Shown here one piece after another: positions 63,163 through 64,000 of a stretch of 64,000 nucleotides of DNA; the stretch's first letter is position 1; each line of letters opens with the position of its first letter. Position numbers and translations under genes: made by a program. The stretch covers positions 1-64,000 of the forward strand of contig NZ_CALPDE010000011.1 of assembly GCF_943193185.1 (NCBI RefSeq), given 5' to 3'. The notes beneath the pieces are model-generated. The model had not been told where the DNA came from, did not search any database, and saw only the letters and a program-made list of their open reading frames with translations. The stretch comes from Lactococcus ileimucosae (lineage in GTDB: Bacteria > Bacillota > Bacilli > Lactobacillales > Streptococcaceae).

Positions 63163-63878
63163 TACATCATCACCTCACCAAGTAATCTAAAGCTAAATGT
63201 TCCATGACCCATTAATTCTAAATCATTAACGCCTTTTAGAAGTTGAAAATCAAAAAATTCATTTCGCCCCTTAACAAGCGGAAAAATTTGATCTAAATAC
63301 CTAATTGAACCTGTACTACCGCTAAAATTTATTATCGGACTAATTGCTTTGTCATAACCGTTCCATATATGAATTGATTCTTTATACCCAACATTAAACG
63401 ATAGCTTTTGTTCATACTTATCGGGATACCACAACTCATCCCATAAGTCTTGTTTGATATCGCTATCAATAATAAAGAAAGGTCTTGCTACAAAACTTAT
63501 TGAAATGATGAGTTCGTTCCGTTCATGAACATCATCAACATGTACACTTTCACATTTGGCATACCAATAACCCGATTTATCATGACTGTCCTTCAATTTA
63601 GAAAAATCTGACATCATCAATTCACGCTTAATGGTATTTTCCAAACTTTTTCTCTTCTCATATGATGGTACAACTGCAACAAATTTATAATCTATCTTTC
63701 GCATTTCAAAGAAACGCTCACCAAAGATTGAAGAGAAATCACTCTCTCCATTTGTATAGGGAATAGAAACTGTGACAGACTTCTCTTTTGGGGTTGGAGC
63801 AGCGCGATCTGTAAGATATAGACCGTGGGCTTTACTATCAAAATCTGCAAACTGTATTTTTTCTTTAATTTCTAAAAT
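63162..63878 (-). CDS. Distal tail protein (Dit), apparent AUU start
   Basis: The distal tail protein connects the tail tube to the baseplate. The conserved N-terminal KIQFADFDSKAHGLYLTDRA and SVTVSIPYTNGESDFSSIFG segments lie upstream of the first ATG (63704). The frame is open back to a TAG at 63891-63893 and contains no ATG, GTG or TTG in that part. An ATT at 63876-63878, eight bases after AGGGGG, is the best start and gives 238 residues, the normal size; starting at 63704 would remove the core fold. It overlaps the preceding gene's end by seven bases. Confidence 0.8.
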   Translation of the reverse strand: MLEIKEKIQFADFDSKAHGLYLTDRAAPTPKEKSVTVSIPYTNGESDFSSIFGERFFEMRKIDYKFVAVVPSYEKRKSLENTIKRELMMSDFSKLKDSHDKSGYWYAKCESVHVDDVHERNELIISISFVARPFFIIDSDIKQDLWDELWYPDKYEQKLSFNVGYKESIHIWNGYDKAISPIINFSGSTGSIRYLDQIFPLVKGRNEFFDFQLLKGVNDLELMGHGTFSFRLLGEVMM

Positions 63879-64000
63879 GACAACCGCCCCCTATCTTGAT
63901 AATTTTCAAAGCCTAATTTATCTATGGTATCTGGATGACCTCCCACAATAGCTGCGCCATCAAGAATTAATTTCTCCCTTGTAGCTTCAATTAAATCATC
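63872..64000 (-). CDS. C-terminal end of a phage gene, probably tape measure
   Basis: The last 42 codons of a gene entering from the window edge (IEATREKLILDGAAIVGGHP, then DTIDKLGFENYQDRGRLSF and stop). By position immediately upstream of the distal tail gene, it should be the tape measure protein or a small tail chaperone following it. Too little is present to tell. Confidence 0.6.
   Translation of the reverse strand, partial: DDLIEATREKLILDGAAIVGGHPDTIDKLGFENYQDRGRLSF

Larger units (their letters stand above)
54013..64000 (-). mobile_element. Right portion of a temperate siphophage prophage
   Basis: About 10 kb of leftward genes in standard late order: tail, baseplate, lysis, then accessory genes, up to the junction in glgC. 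Head, packaging, replication, regulator and integrase genes are expected beyond the window edge. Proteins have the character of lactococcal/streptococcal siphophages. Tail and lysis genes are closely packed or overlapping and intact, which suggests a recently active prophage. Confidence 0.93.

Noticed and set aside
63162-63704. Distal tail protein starting at the first ATG (180 residues)
   Set aside because: It would discard about 58 conserved N-terminal residues that are open and protein-like upstream.

Overview
The window looks like a chromosome segment of a low-GC lactic acid bacterium. Lactococcus is the best guess, probably a garvieae/raffinolactis-type species rather than L. lactis. The reasons are the glgC-glgD-glgA-glgP-pullulanase cluster, cydABDC, a short SRP RNA of Gram-positive type and lactococcal-type phage proteins. 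The genus is inferred from gene content, not from a marker gene.

Layout. (1) 1-2.7 kb is a decayed restriction-modification (R-M) locus: an IS3-type tail, a Fic protein, a gene broken by frameshifts, and the first 77 codons of an hsdM. A tiny coupled peptide/small membrane protein unit on the + strand follows. (2) 2.7-22 kb, minus strand, is a complete accessory Sec (aSec) island: secA2-secY2-asp1-asp2-asp3-small asp, then a serine-rich repeat adhesin (SRRP) of about 2,370 residues, then gtf3-gtfA-gtfB. SecA2/SecY2/Asp proteins export the SRRP and the Gtf proteins glycosylate it. As read, asp3 and the adhesin carry frameshifts; the adhesin shift separates the LPxTG anchor from the rest. (3) 22.6-25.6 kb, plus strand, is a secreted polysaccharide lyase family 8 enzyme. 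(4) 26-32.8 kb is a transferred R-M cassette between two IS relics: a regulator, a fused nuclease-methylase-specificity protein and a downstream specificity half separated by a G7 tract. Loss of one G would fuse them into one protein of about 1,220 residues. (5) 32.9-46 kb is core: SRP RNA, tadA, an MBL hydrolase, a YoaK-like membrane protein, a MarR-controlled MacB-type ABC transporter, and cydAB plus cydDC for cytochrome bd oxidase. (6) 46-54 kb is the glycogen cluster: pullulanase-like GH13, glgP, glgA, glgD and a truncated glgC.

(7) 54-64 kb is the right end of a prophage integrated inside glgC. About the first 105-110 codons of glgC are gone from this side, so the lysogen probably cannot make a normal ADP-glucose pyrophosphorylase unless the phage excises. 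The visible phage genes run leftward: end of a probable tape measure gene, distal tail protein (apparently with an AUU start), tail endopeptidase, baseplate and fibre genes, XhlA-like protein, holin, a small overlapping ORF, an endolysin with an internal ribosome binding site, and a collagen-like fibre gene. After a strong terminator come independently expressed accessory genes: a membrane-anchored coiled-coil protein, a two-gene HTH/ImmA-peptidase module (the best candidate here for a phage-borne defence or toxin-antitoxin system) and a 60-residue protein under a near-consensus promoter.

The main candidates for novelty are the poly-G switchable R-M-S protein, glgC as a phage attachment gene, the accessory genes at the prophage end, the endolysin internal start, and the AG-repeat frameshift in the adhesin. 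Several frameshifts lie in accessory genes, so read-level confirmation is needed before biological switching is assumed.
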